Below, piece after piece: positions 17,586 through 29,800 of a stretch of DNA of 64,000 bases (position 1 is its first letter; each line of letters starts with the position of its first letter). This stretch comes from Massilia sp. Root418 (GTDB taxonomy: Bacteria; Pseudomonadota; Gammaproteobacteria; Burkholderiales; Burkholderiaceae_D). Below the pieces are notes generated by a model that was given only the letters and a program-made list of their open reading frames with translations, had not been told where the DNA came from and did no database searches. The position numbers and the translations under genes were made by a program. The DNA is taken from NCBI RefSeq assembly GCF_001425265.1, contig NZ_LMEC01000020.1, positions 248,001 through 312,000 on the forward strand. Direction: 5' to 3'.

Positions 17586-17652
17586 AGGACCGCCTGCGGC
17601 ACAAGCCTGGCGCGTGGCGTAAAATACCGCTCCAGGTAACAATAACGCATCC

Positions 17653-18837
17653 ATGAATATTCTGCTGACACTGCTCTTGGCCGGGCTCACCATGGTCGGG
17701 CCGCTCGCCATCGACACTTATCTGCCCTCTTTCCCGGCCATCGCGCTGGCGTTCGACGCGAGCCCCATCGCCATCCAGCAGACCCTCAGCCTGTTCCTGT
17801 TCTGCTTTGCCTTCATGATGCTGTTCTACGGCACCATGTCCGACTCCTTCGGCCGCCGCCCGGTGATCCTGGTGTCGCTGGTGATCTACACGGCCGCTTC
17901 CATCGGCGCCGCGCTGGCGCCGTCCTTCGGCGTGCTGCTGGCCTGCCGCATCCTGCAAGGGCTGTCGGCCGGCGCCGGCATGGTGGTCAGCCGCGCCATC
18001 GTGCAGGACCGCTTCCAGGGCGCCGAGGCGCAGAAGATCATGTCGCACGTGATGATGGTGTTCGGCCTGGCCCCGGCGCTGGCGCCCATCCTGGGCGGCT
18101 GGCTGCAGGTGTCCTTCGGCTGGCGCTCGATTTTCTGGTTCCTGACCGGCTTCGGCATCCTGATGTATGTCGCGGTGCTGCGCCTGCTGCCGGAAAGCCT
18201 GGCCAGGCAGGACCGGCACGCATTCCACGCAGGCGTGATCGCGGCGAACTACTGGAAAGTGCTGTGCCACCGCCAGTTCCTGCTGCTGTCCGTGAGCGTG
18301 GGCATGGCCTTCGGCGGCTTCGCGCTGTACATCGGCTCGGCCGCCTACTTCGTGATGCACATCCTGCACCTGCCGGAGACCGCCTTCGCCTGGCTGTTCT
18401 TCCCGCTGATCAGCGGATCGGTGGTGGGTTCCGGGCTGTCCGGCAAGCTGGCCAGGCGCTATTCGCAGAGCGCGCAGATCTGGGCCAGCTACGCCATCAT
18501 GGGCGCGGCGGGCGCGGTCAACATGGCGTACAACTATTACTTCGCGGCGGAGGTGCCGTGGGCGGTGCTGCCGCTGTTCGTGTACTCGTTCGCGCTGGCC
18601 GTCGCCATGCCGCCGATGACGCTGATCGCGCTGAATCACTTCCCCAACAACAGCGGGCTGGCCTCATCGATGCAGTCGTTTATCCAGATGATCCTGTTCG
18701 CGCTGATCTCCGGCGTGGTAGCCCCGCTGCTGTTCGACAGCGCCTACAAGCTGGCGTGCGGCGTGATGGCGGGCCTGGTGATCAGTTTCGCCACCTGGGT
18801 GGCGGCGCACCGGGTCAGGGCCACGGTGCCGGCGTAA
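17653..18837 (+). CDS. Bcr/CflA family multidrug efflux MFS transporter
   Basis: This 394-residue protein has twelve predicted membrane helices. It opens LLLAGLTMVGPLAIDTYLPSFPAIA, carries the MFS motif A variant YGTMSDSFGRRPVIL, and shows RILQGLSAGAGMVVSRAIVQD and GLAPALAPILGGWLQ, all typical of the Bcr/CflA drug-proton antiporter group. It may export bicyclomycin, sulfonamides, chloramphenicol or, as in E. coli Bcr, cysteine; a cysteine-related role would fit its place beside a serine acetyltransferase but is only a guess. The 3' end overlaps the convergent hypothetical gene by 23 bases. Confidence 0.9.
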   Translation: MNILLTLLLAGLTMVGPLAIDTYLPSFPAIALAFDASPIAIQQTLSLFLFCFAFMMLFYGTMSDSFGRRPVILVSLVIYTAASIGAALAPSFGVLLACRILQGLSAGAGMVVSRAIVQDRFQGAEAQKIMSHVMMVFGLAPALAPILGGWLQVSFGWRSIFWFLTGFGILMYVAVLRLLPESLARQDRHAFHAGVIAANYWKVLCHRQFLLLSVSVGMAFGGFALYIGSAAYFVMHILHLPETAFAWLFFPLISGSVVGSGLSGKLARRYSQSAQIWASYAIMGAAGAVNMAYNYYFAAEVPWAVLPLFVYSFALAVAMPPMTLIALNHFPNNSGLASSMQSFIQMILFALISGVVAPLLFDSAYKLACGVMAGLVISFATWVAAHRVRATVPA

Positions 18838-19072
18838 CCTCGATATACTGCGCGCCGCCCTGCTCGGGTTCGGGTTCGCCCGCCTGGGACGGCTGCGACA
18901 GGCGGGCATCGCCCGTCAGGCCCAGCGCCAGGATCTCCTTGCGCGTCTCGACAAAATCGGAACTGGACAGCGGCCGGTCGCGGTCCGGCCAGTTGGCGAT
19001 GGCCCAGTTCTGCACTTCCTCGAAGCGCTGCCATACCTCGTTGATAAACTGGCGCCGTTGTTGCTCATCCAT
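18815..19072 (-). CDS. Conserved hypothetical protein, 85 residues
   Basis: This small acidic, soluble protein starts MDEQQRRQFINEVWQRFEEV and contains a W-rich amphipathic first half (FEEVQNWAIANWPDRDRPL) and the DFVETRKEILALG segment. The second half is Pro/Glu-rich. The ATG at 19072 has GGAG upstream; the open frame continues to 19147 without family-like sequence. I do not recognise a function. It is convergent with the Bcr/CflA gene and downstream of tpsB in the same direction, from which a GC-rich hairpin separates it. Confidence 0.7.
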   Translation of the reverse strand: MDEQQRRQFINEVWQRFEEVQNWAIANWPDRDRPLSSSDFVETRKEILALGLTGDARLSQPSQAGEPEPEQGGAQYIEVTPAPWP

Positions 19073-19108
19073 TGCGGTTCTCCAAGATGGTTCCTGGCGC
19101 CAGTATAT

Positions 19109-19141
19109 GCCTGCCGCAGCGCGCCGGGGCGCACGGCAGGC
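19109..19141. terminator. Hairpin downstream of tpsB
   Basis: GCCTGCCG (19109-19116) and CGGCAGGC (19134-19141) form an 8-bp stem with extra GCGC pairing inside the loop. It lies just after the tpsB stop codon and before the small hypothetical gene. No T-tract follows on the minus strand, so termination is uncertain. Confidence 0.4.
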
Positions 19142-19153
19142 CTTCACCCCTCT

Positions 19154-20881
19154 TTAGAAATAGCGGGCAATCTGCACCCAGGCGCGGGTGCGCGAAGAGG
19201 TGCCGTCCGAGTCGTCGCCGTTGGCGGCGCGCACCGGATTGCTGCCGATCTTGGTGGCGATCTGCAGCGAGGCCACGGTTTTCGCCAACGGGCGCCAGCT
19301 CACGCCCACGCCCGCGCCCTGCAGGCTGTATTTGTTGGGCGTGCCGGCCGACAGCGCGCCCGCATAGGGCGAACGCACCAGCGTCACGCGGCCGATGTCA
19401 TAGAACACCGACAGGTCCAGCTTGTACACCGGCATATCCCAGTGGGTTTCCAGGGTCACGGTGTGGCCCGCGTCGCCGCTGGCCTCGCCGGCCGGGTAGG
19501 CGCGCACGCGGCCCACGCCGCCCAGCGACAGCTTCTCGCCCGACTCCAGGTTGCCCGACGCGAGCTGCCCGCCCACGCTGGCCAGCAGGGTCACGCCCGG
19601 CACCAGTGCCTGGATGCGGCTGAGCTGGTAGTTGAAGCGCGTGAACCTGCCGGCCGTGCCGGGACCGGCCGCATCGCCTGCGGCGAAGGCCGCGTTGCGC
19701 GACAGGTCCACGTCGCCGCGCGTGACGTCGGCGGTGGCCGACACCAGGCCGCCGCCGCCAAACTCGTCCTGCATGTTCAGGCTCAGGCCCACGGTGACGT
19801 TGCGCACCAGCTTGTCGCTGATCTGCACGTCCCTGGCGGAATTCTCGTAGCGCTTGTCGTCGTAGCCGGCGCGCAGCTGCACGTTGCGGAAGCGCGAGCG
19901 CAGCAGCGGGTGCGTGACCAGCACCTGGCTGATGTTGGCGCTGCCGCTGGAGTCCAGCGACGCGAACTCCTTGCCCAGCTTGTAGCGCATGCGCGAGTGG
20001 GCCAGGCCGGCGCGCGTGCCCGCGCCGCCGACCGGCATCACATAGCCCAGGCGGCCGTAGTTGAAGTCGGAACCGGTGGTGGAGGCCAGCGCGGACAGCT
20101 GCCCGCCCTGCCCGCCGATATCGTCCACATTCAGGCCGCCCGAGATGCGGGTGCGGCCGGTGTAGCGGTTCGACGAATTGTCCAGGCTCACGTTACCATT
20201 GAACATGGGGCCTTCGGAGAGGCCGATATCGACTGCCGTTTCGCCGAACTGGGCGCCGGGGCTGAGTTCCGCGCGCGCGTTCACACCGGGCAGGTCTTCC
20301 ACCAGCAGCATGGCCCGCTCCAGCTCGTCTTCCTTGAGCGGCTGGCCCGGGCGCAGCACGCCGTCCAGGTAGCGGCGCACCAGTTCCTGGTTCACGCGCA
20401 CGCTGGCGTCGGGCACCAGGCGCACGCCGGACAAGCGGCCTTCCAGCACCTGGATGGTGACCACGCCCTGCGCCAGCTCCTGCGGCGGCAGCGCGGCGGA
20501 CGCAATCAGGTAGCCGTGGGCGCGGTAGTGCGCGGAGATGGCCAGGGCGGCCTGTCCCAGTTCGCCGAAGCTCACTTCGCGCCCCGCGTAAGGTGCCAGC
20601 ACCCGGGCCAGTTCCTGTTCCGTGAAAGCGGTATTGCCCTTGAAGGCGTAGCCCTTGACGTAGACTTTCTGGTCGCCCGGCAGCGCGGCGCCGGTTTGCG
20701 CCTTCACGTCCGGCACCACCTTGGCGCCGGAGCGCAGCGGCGGGATCAGCGCCGGGGGCCGGTTCGATTCCAGCACGCCGCCGGCATCCGGCACGGTCTG
20801 CGCGAACACGGCGGCGGGCGCCAGCAATATCGCCAGCGCGGCGGCGCGGGCCTTGACTTCCATGTGATTCATCTTGCTCAT
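19154..20881 (-). CDS. Two-partner-secretion outer-membrane transporter (TpsB; ShlB/FhaC/HecB family)
   Basis: This 575-residue protein has a signal peptide ending near VFAQT. POTRA-type domains follow: VYVKGYAFKGNTAFTEQELARVLAPYAG and VTIQVLEGRLSGVRLVPDASVRV. The C-terminal half is a 16-strand beta-barrel with EGPMFNGNVSLDNSSNRYTGRTRISGGLN, LSLGGVGRVRAYPAGEASGD (the L6 loop with its conserved R-x-Y/F-P motif) and a terminal aromatic residue, ARYF. It exports the TpsA exoprotein encoded immediately upstream; the TpsA stop and TpsB start overlap as TAATG, so the pair is translationally coupled. Confidence 0.95.
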   Translation of the reverse strand: MSKMNHMEVKARAAALAILLAPAAVFAQTVPDAGGVLESNRPPALIPPLRSGAKVVPDVKAQTGAALPGDQKVYVKGYAFKGNTAFTEQELARVLAPYAGREVSFGELGQAALAISAHYRAHGYLIASAALPPQELAQGVVTIQVLEGRLSGVRLVPDASVRVNQELVRRYLDGVLRPGQPLKEDELERAMLLVEDLPGVNARAELSPGAQFGETAVDIGLSEGPMFNGNVSLDNSSNRYTGRTRISGGLNVDDIGGQGGQLSALASTTGSDFNYGRLGYVMPVGGAGTRAGLAHSRMRYKLGKEFASLDSSGSANISQVLVTHPLLRSRFRNVQLRAGYDDKRYENSARDVQISDKLVRNVTVGLSLNMQDEFGGGGLVSATADVTRGDVDLSRNAAFAAGDAAGPGTAGRFTRFNYQLSRIQALVPGVTLLASVGGQLASGNLESGEKLSLGGVGRVRAYPAGEASGDAGHTVTLETHWDMPVYKLDLSVFYDIGRVTLVRSPYAGALSAGTPNKYSLQGAGVGVSWRPLAKTVASLQIATKIGSNPVRAANGDDSDGTSSRTRAWVQIARYF

Positions 20882-23800
20882 TACTCCAGATTCCTTACGC
20901 CGCCGTTGCGCGACACGATCTTCGAATTGCCGTTCACGAAAGTGACGCCATTGGCGGGGGCAGCGCCGCTGTTGCCACTGCCGGCATTGTTGGCACTGCC
21001 GGGGGTGCTGGCGCTGCCGGCGTCGCCGTTCTCGCTGCGGGCCACGGCCAGCAGGGTTTGCGGGTTGCTGCTGCCGCTGGCCGCGCCGAAGCCGCCGGCG
21101 TTGCCGCCAAAGCCCTGTGCGCCGCCACTGGCGCCGCCTGCGACGGAGCCCACGCTGCCGATAATGGCGGCCACCGGATCGAACTGGCCCGGCAGGACGC
21201 CGGCCGCCGTCACGGTCAGCACGCCGTCCAGGTAGAACACGCGGTAGTCGTTCGGCGCGGCGCCGCCGCTGGCCGTGATGGCGTACTGCCCGGCCGCCGA
21301 CTGCGCGGTGGCGCTGGTGGCCAAAGTCAGGTTGCCCAGCACGTCGCGCGTGTCGCCGCCCACCAGGCCGCTCACGGTGCTGGTAAAGACCGGATTCTGC
21401 GTGCCCTGCACACGGGTCTTGTCATCCACCAGCACGCTCAGCGTGGCCTGCGAGATGGTGCCGGTGCCGGTCGCCGTGCTGCTGGTCAGCGCGTAGTTGG
21501 AGGCGCGGCCCGCCGCCGCGCCGGGGCCAGCGCCGTCGGCAAGCGTATAGCCGCTGGCGGTAACGGTCTTGCCGGCGCCCGCGCTGCGGGTATCGAACAC
21601 GCCGGTGGACGGGCCGTTCAGGGTCAGGTTCTCGCCCGCCACCAGGCCGGCCAGCGTGCCCCGGCTGCTCAGCGTGGCGGCGGTGGTGCCGTCATACACC
21701 TTGGCGGCCGCCTGCACGCCGGTCACCGTGACGGTACGCGGCGTGATGGCGCCGGCACCGGTGGCTGCCGTCGGCAACAGGTAGTTCGACAGCAGCGTGC
21801 CCTGGGCGGCGCTGAAGTTCGCGCCCGACAGGTCGGCCGTCACCGTGGTGGCGCCCACCACGTTGGCGTTGTTGTACCGGCCGGCGCCGCCCTGCAGCGT
21901 GGCGCCCTGCCCGGCCACGAAGCCGCTCAGCAGCACCGAGCCCGGATTGAGCACGGCGGCCGTGGTGCCGTCGTAGGTCTTCACAGTGTTGCCGGAAATG
22001 CTGGCCTGCAACGCGCGCTGCGTGATGGTGCCGACGCCGGTGGCAGTGCTGCCGGCGAAAGTATAGTTGCCCGCGTCCGCGCCGCTCAGCGCCAGCCCGG
22101 AGATATTCACCTTCTTGCCGCTGCCTGCGTTGGCGTCGCTGAAGCTGCCCTGGCCGCTGACCTGCAGCGCGTCGCCCGCAATGCGGTCGTCGCTCAGCAC
22201 CACGGTGGCGCTGGTGCTGCCATCGTATACCTTGCTCACGCCGGCGGCGCTGGCATTGAGCACGCGCTGGGTGATGGTGCCGGAGGTGCCCGCGGTGGTG
22301 GACGCGAGCACGTAGTTGCCCGCGTCCGCGCCGGACAGCGCAATGCCGCTCACGCCGACGGCCTTGCCGCTGCCCGCGTTCTTGTCCGCGAAGCTGGCGG
22401 CGCCAATGCCAAGGGCCAGCGCATCGCCTGCGATGCGGTCGTCGCCCAGCGTCACGGTGGCGGCGGTGGTGCCGTCGTACACCTTGCTGGCGGCGGTGGC
22501 GCTCGCGTTCAGCGTGCGCTGCGTAATGGTGCCGGTGCCGCTGGCCGTGGTGCTGGCCAGCGTGTAGTTGCCGGCATCCGCGCCGGACAGCGCAATGCCG
22601 GTCACCGTCACCGCCTTGCCGCTGCCCGCGTTCTTGTCGGCGAACGCCGCGCTGCCGCTGGAGAGAGCGAGCGTGTCGCCCGCCACCCGGTCGTCGCTCA
22701 GCGAAACCGTGGCAGCCGTGGTGCCGTCGTAGACCTTGCTGGCGGCCGACGCGGTAACGCTGATGGCGCGCTGCGCAATGCTGGCCGTGGTGCTGGCGCT
22801 GCTGCTGCCCAGCACATAGTTGCCGGCGTCGGCACCGGACAGCGTGATGCCGCTTACGTTGACGGTCTTGCCGCTGCCCGCGTTCTTGTCGGCGAATGCG
22901 GCCTGGCCGGACAGCGACACCGCGTCGCCCGAGAGTGCGTCCGAACCGAAGCTGACGCTGGCGGCAACGGTGCCGTCGTAGACCTTGCCCTGTGCCGTGG
23001 CGGTCGCACTCAGCGCGCGCGCCGTGATGCTGCCGGTGGTCTGCACGCCGGCAGGGGCCATCACATAGTTGGCCGCATCCGCGCCGCTCAGCGTGATGGC
23101 GCCGACGGTGATGGTCTTGCCGGCGCCGGCATTCTTGTCGCTATAGCTGCCGCTGCCCGACAGCGCCAGGCTGTCGCCGGCCACGCGGTTGTCGGACAGC
23201 GTTACCGCCGCCGCAACGGTGCCGTCGTAGACTTTGCTGCCGCCGGTGGCCGTGGCGGTGAGCTCGCGGCGGGTAATGGCGCCCGTGGTCGCCAGCGTGG
23301 TCGAGGCGAGCGTGTAGTTGGCCGCATCCGCGCCGCCGACGGCGATCCCGCTCACGTTGACGGCCTTGCCGGCGCCAGCGTTCTTGTCGGCATAGACAGC
23401 ATTGCCGCTGATGCTCAGCGCATCGCCGGCGACGGCGTCGCTGCTGAGCGTGGCCAGGCCGGCCACCAGGCCATCGTACACCTTGGTGACGCTGCCGCCG
23501 GCCACGTTCAGGGCGCGCTTGGCGATATCGGCGCTGGTGCTGGCGGTGGTGGCCGCCAGCGTGTAGTTGGCCGCGTCGGTGCCCGACAGCGCCAGGCCGC
23601 TCACGGTGACAGCCTTGCCGGTGCCGGCGTTTTTATCTGCGAAGGTGGCGCTGCCGGCCAGGGTCAGCGCATCGCCGGAGACACGGTCGTCCGCCAGGGT
23701 CACCGTGGCGGCAGTGGTGCCGTCGTAGGTCTTGTTGATGCCGGTGGCCGTGGCGTTCAGCGCCCGCTGCGCGATGTTGGCGCTGGTGCTGGTGCTGGTC

Positions 23801-26800
23801 GCTGCCAGCGTGTAGTTGCCCGCGTCCGCGCCGGCCAGGGCAAGGCCGCTCACTGTCACGGTCTTGCCGCTGCCGGCGTTCTTGTCGGCGAAGGCGGCGC
23901 CGGCGCTGCTCAGCGTCAGCGCATCGCCGCTGATGCGGTTGTCGCCCAGCGTGACGGTGGCGACGGCCGAGCCGTCGTAGACCTTGCTGCCGCCGGTGGC
24001 GCTCACCGCCAGCTGGCGTGCAGTGATATTGGCGCTGCCGGTGGCGCCGGTCGAAGCCAGCACGTAGTTGCCCGCGTCCGCCCCGCCCAGGGCCATGCCG
24101 CTCACGGTGACGGTCTTGCCGGTGCCTGCGTGCTTGTCCGCGAAGGCCGCGTTGCCGCTGATGCTCAGGATGTCGCCCGCGATGCGGTTGTCGCTGTAGC
24201 TCACGCTGGCCACGGCATTACCGTCGTAGACCTTGTTGGCTGCAACGGCGCCGGCGGTCAGCGTGCGCGCGGTGATGTCCGCGCTGCCGGTCGCGCTGGC
24301 CGAGGCCAGCACGTAATTGCCCGCGTCATTGCCCGACAGCACCAGGCCGGACACGGTCACGGTCTTGCCGCTGCCCGCATTCTTGTCGGCGAAGCTGGCG
24401 CTGCCGCCGGTGAGCGTCAGCGCGTCGCCAGCGATGCGGTCGTCGCCCAGCGTGACGGTGGCGCTGGTGCTGCCGTCGTAGACTTTGCCGCCGCCGGTGG
24501 TGGTGGCGTGCAGCGTGCGCGCCATGATGCTGCCGGTGGTGTTGGCCGAGGTGGAAGTGAGCGTGTAGTTGCCCGCGTCTGCGCCGCTCAGCGCGATGCC
24601 GGTGACGGACACGGTCTTGCCGCTGCCGACGTTCTTGTCCGAGTACACCGCGTTGCCGCTGGTGGTGAGCGCGTCGCCTGCCACGCGGTCGTCGCCGAGC
24701 GCAATGGTGGCGGCGGCCAGGCCGTCGTACACCTTGTCCACGGTGCCGGTGCTGGCCGTGAGCGCGCGTTTGGTAATACTGGCCGTGGCGCTGGCGCTGC
24801 CGGAGGCCAGCGTGTAATTGCCCGCGTCCGCGCCGGACACGCTGATGCCGCTCACGGTGACGGTCTTGCCGGTGCCCGCGTTCTTGTCCGCGAAGGCCGC
24901 GCCGGTGCTGGCCAGGGTCAGCTCGTCGCCGGCTACGCGGTCGTCGGCCAACGTGGCGCTGGCGGCGGTCTGGCCATCGTACACCTTGCCGGTGGCCGTG
25001 GCGCTGGCGTTCAGCACGCGCGGCGTGATGGCGGCGCTTGTGCTGGCGGTGGCGGACGACAGCGTGTAGTTGGCCGCGTCCGCGCCGCCCAGGGCGATGC
25101 CGGTGACGGAGACAGCCTTGCCGCTGCCAGCGTTCTTGTCCGCGAAGGTTGCGCCGCTGCTGCTCAGGGTCAGCACGTCGTTCGCGATGCGGTTGTCGCC
25201 CAGGGTGACGGTGGCCGTGGCCTGGCCGTCATACACTTTGTCGATACCGGTAGCGCTGGCCACCAGCGCGCGCGGCGTGATGGCTGCCGTAGTGCTGGCG
25301 GTGGCCGCAGCCAGCGTGTAGTTGGCCGCGTCCGTTCCTGCCAGCGCGATGCCGGTCACGGTCACGGTCTTGCCGCTGCCTGCGTTCTTGTCGCCGAAAG
25401 CGGCGCTACCGCTCAGGGACAGCACGTCGCCGCTGACGCGGTTGTCGCCGAAGGTCACGCTGGCGCCGGTCATGCCGTCGTACACCTTGTCGATGCCGGT
25501 GGCGCTGGCGGCCAGCGCGCGGCGGGTGATGTTGGCGGTGCCGGTGACGCTGTCCGAAGCCAGAGTGTAGTTGCCGGCGTCGTTGCCCGCCAGCGTCACG
25601 CCGCTCACGGTCACGGTCTTGCCGTTGCCGGCATTCTTGTCGGCGAAAGCGGCGCCGCCGGCGCTCAGCGTGAGCGCATCGCCGGCGACGCGGTCGTCGG
25701 CCAGGGTGGCCGTGGCGCCGGTGAGGCCGTCGTACACCTTGTCCACGCCCACGGCGCTGGCGTGCAGCACGCGCTGCGAAATGGTGCCGGTGGCGGTGAC
25801 GGCGGTGCTGGCCAGCGCGTAGTTGGCCGCGTCCGTGCCGCTCAGCGTAATACCGGTCACGTTGACGCTCTTGCCGGTGCCGGCGTTCTTGTCGCTGAAG
25901 GCGCCGGTGCCGCTGGTGGTGAGCACGTCGCCGGCGAGCCGGTCGTCGCCCAGCGTCACGACGGCGGTGGTCAGGCCGTCGTACACCTTGTCCACGCCGG
26001 TGGCCCTGGCCACCAGGGTGCGCTTGGCGATGTTGGCGCTGGCGGTGGCGGTGGTATTGGCCAGCGCGTAGTTGGCCGCGTCCGTGCCGGACAGCGCAAT
26101 GCCGCTCACGCTGATGGCCTTGCCGTTGCCTGCGTTCTTGTCGGCGTAGTTGGCGGCCGCGCTTGTCAGGGTGAGCGCGTCGCCGCTCACGCGGTTGTCG
26201 CCCAGCGTGACGGTGGCGCCGGTCAGGCCGTCGTACACCTTGCCCACGCCGGTGGCGGTGGCCGTCAGCGCGCGCTGCGTGATGGTGCCCAGGCCTGTGG
26301 CCGTGGCCGAATCGAGCACGTAGTTGCCCGCGTCCGCGCCGCCGGAGATGGCGATGCCGTTGTAGTTCACCGTCTTGCCGCTGCCGGCGTTCTTGTCCTC
26401 GAAGTTGCCGTTGCCGCTCAGGGTCAGTACGTCGCCCGACACGCGGTCGTCGGTCAGGATGCCGCCCACGCCGGTCACGCCGGCCAGGCCGTTGTAGACC
26501 CGCGTTACGTCGCTCGCTGCGGTGTGCAGCGTACGCGGTGTGATATTGCCGCTGGCGGTGGCGGTGGTGTTGGCCAGCGTGTAGTTGGCCGCGTCCGTGC
26601 CGGACAGCGCAATGCCGCTCACGCTGATGGCCTTGCCATTGCCCACGCCCTTGCTGCCGAAACTGGCGTTGCCGCTCAGGGTCAGCAGGTCGCCGCCGAT
26701 GCGGTTGTCGCCGAAGATGACGGTGGCGCCGGTCAGGCCGTCGTACACCTTGTTGCTGCCGGTGGCCGTGGCGGTCAGGCTGCGCGGCGTGATGCTGTAG

Positions 26801-29800
26801 GTGCGCGGCGCCAGCGAGATGATGTAGCCCAGCGAGCTGGCCAGGGTGCCCAGCTGGACCGAGTAGCTGCCGGCGTTTTTGTCGGTGGTGCCGGACAGGC
26901 TGCCGGTCAGCGCGCCGTTGGCGTCGCCGTCGATCAGGCCGGACACCGACGCGTAGGAAATGCTGCCCATGGCCTGGCCGTCGTAGACCTTGGCCAGGCC
27001 GCTGGTCGGCGTCACCGTCAGCGTTGGGGCGGTCTTGTACAGGAACCAGTTGCCGCTGCCGGCGTAAGACGGCGCGCTGGCCGCATAGGCCTGGTTGTAA
27101 TGCTTGTTGTAGCCGCTCATGCCCTCGGTCGTGGTGCCGGGCGCGTCCGAGTACACCAGGTAGCGGCTATTGGCGCCGGTACTGATGGTGCTGCCGCCGG
27201 CGCTGCTGACGAAGGCGCCGCCGCCCGCGCCGCTGGCCGCCACCAGCACCGAGGTGCCTGAGGTGCCGGTGCCGACCAGGCGGCCCGTACTGGCCAGGCG
27301 CACGTCGCTGCCGGCGGTCTTGCCGTTGTTGATCAGGCTGATCTGGCTGCCGCGCACGGTGCCGTCCACCTGGATGTCGCCGCTGGCGTCCTGGCCGCTG
27401 TAGTGACCGGTGTCGATCAGCAGTGAGGCCGTGCCGGCACCGCTGTCGATGAGGACGCCGCTGGCGACGGTCAGGCCGGCGTTGCCGGTCTCACGGTCCG
27501 ACATCGACACCGCGTAGTTGTTGGCATTGGCCAGCAGGCTCACGTTGCCGCCGCCGGTGACGATGCTGGCGTTGACCGTGATGCTGCGGCCCGCTTCCAG
27601 CGTCAGGCTGCCGCGCGGGCTGCCGGTATTCACCTGGACGGCGCCGTTGACCAGCAAGTCGTTGCTGGCGCGCAGCGCCACCGAGGTACCGTTGGCCAGC
27701 ATTTGCGCCAGGCCGGTGGCGTCGACGCCCACGTTCAAGCCGGTGGCGTCGGTGTAATTCACGTCGCGGAACACCTGGCTGTTCAGTGTATAGGCGTACA
27801 CGGCGCCGGTGCCTTCCACGCTGCCGTCCGCGCTGTTGGCGTAGGGCGCGCCCACGATCAGGCGGTCGCCGGCGCCGTTCAGCGCCACTGCATAGCCAAA
27901 GCCGGAGTAGTCCGGCGTGGTGTGGAACACGCCGTCGGCCATGCGCAGGCCGCGGCGCAGCACCGCTTTCACCGTCGGCGTGCCGCCGATATTGCTGAAC
28001 AGGCGTACGCTGCCCGGTCCCAGGCCCGCATCGGCCACGCCGCCGGTGGACGGCGAGCCCACCGCCAGGGTGGTGCCGGCCGAGTCGAACGCCAGCGACG
28101 AGCCGAACAGTTCACCGCTGGACAGGTTCACGTTCAGGTTCGTGCCGCTGCTCGCCACGCCGCTGCTCAAGATGCCGGTCTGGGCCACCGAGCTGCCCCA
28201 GTTGAACACGTAGACCGCGCCCTTCAGGTCGTCCAAGCCGACCGCGCCCACCGCCAGCTTGTCGCCGGCCGCATTCAGGGCCACGGCGGAACCGAACTGG
28301 GCGTTGGCGCCCGTGCTGACTTGATAGTTGTAGCCATCGCCAAGCCTGGTGGACAGCGCGCCGTTGTTGTACAGGTACACCGCGCCGCAGCTGGTGCAGA
28401 CAGAGGAAGGGCCGCCATCGTTCACCGCGCCCACCGCCAGTTTAGTGCCGTCGCCGTTAAGGGCAACCGCGGCGCCGAACTGCCGCGCGCCTGCGGTGCT
28501 GCCACTGCCGGCGTCGATGGTGCCGGTCAGGGTGGCCTTGCTGGTGCCGGCTGCCAGGTCGAACTGGCGTACCGAACCGGCGCCGCCGTTCTCGCCCACC
28601 GCGCCCACGGCCAGCTTGGTGCCGGCCGCGTTCAGCGCCACCGCGCTGCCGAACAGGGCGCCGTCGGCCAGGGCCAGGTTGGTATCGGCGCTGCCGGTGT
28701 AGCCGGAACCGATGTTGCTGCGCAGCGTGGCGCCGCTGAAATTGCTGTCGGTGAAACCGAACAGGCGCACCGCGCCGCGCGCCGCGCCGCTGCCTGCCAC
28801 ATAATTGGGGCTGCCGGCGCTACCCGTATTGTTCACGCCGGCGTCCATGGGCACGCCCACCGCCAGCACGGTGCCGTCCGCGCTCAGGGCCACGGCCGAG
28901 CCGAAGCTGGCGCCGCTGCTGAGCAGGCCGCCGCCGGCGTTCTTGCCGCCGGCGTAGTTGCGTCCCAGGATGGCTTCGGCGGTCCATGCGTAGGCGTAGT
29001 TGAAGTCGCCGATCACGAGGTTTTTCGGGTCCAGCAGCAGGGTGCCGCCCTGGCCGGCCTGGATGGCGTCCAGGCCCACATAGCGCAGGTCGCCGTGCGA
29101 GGAGACTTCCACCGCGCCGCCGCGCCCGCCGTCGCCTGCGTTGCCCGTCCCGCCGCGCGCATCCAGCGCGCCCAGCATGGTGGTCTGGCGCTCGGACCAG
29201 ACGATGGCCGTGCCGCCCTTGCCTGCCGCGCCGCGCGCGCTCACGTCGATGGCGCTGCTGTCGTTGATGAAGGTCAGGTCGGCCGAGGCGATGGCCGCCG
29301 TCTTGCCCCAGTTTTTAGCGAAGCGCGCGTCGGCCTTGGCGTCCTGCGCGGCGCCCCCTTGGAAAGCGCCGCCAATGCGCACCAGGCCGCCCTGCTGCTG
29401 GCCGGAAGCATCCGCCTTTGCGCTCAGCAGGCTGACCGTACTGCCCGACAGGTCGATGCGCCCGCCGTTCTGCTCGCCCCCGCGCGCGCTGTAGCTGCCC
29501 GAAGTGAGCAGGCTGCCGCCGGCCTGCAGCGCAATGCTGCCGCCGCCCTGCGTGCCGCTGGCGTTGGCGGTGGCGCCGGCCGTCTCGGTCAGGCTGCCGC
29601 CGGCGCGGTAGGCGATGCTGCCGCCGTTGCCGTCCGTCCCCTGCGCGGACACGCTGCCGCCCGAGGCCAGCGCGCCGGCCGCCGTGACGCTGACGCTGCC
29701 GCCCTGCTTGCCGTCCGCGCCGATGGCGCCGCCCAGCGACACAGCGTTGCCGCTGATGGCCACGCTGCCGCCCTGCCCGTCCGCGCTGGACGCATCCAGC

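Noticed and set aside
17590..17620. Sigma54-like -24/-12 element before the Bcr/CflA gene
   Set aside because: GGCAC and TGGC are present, but the spacing and the -12 GC differ from consensus; chance is likely in GC-rich DNA.
22018..26784. CRISPR-like periodic repeat
   Set aside because: The period is about 250 bp, the units are coding and in frame, and there are no short repeats with unique spacers or cas genes.
21058..27261. A 2,067-codon open frame antisense to tpsA
   Set aside because: It arises from the repeated GC-rich YDG units. The translation is Arg/Ala/His-rich, low in complexity and without domains, and the minus-strand frame encodes a clear TpsA.
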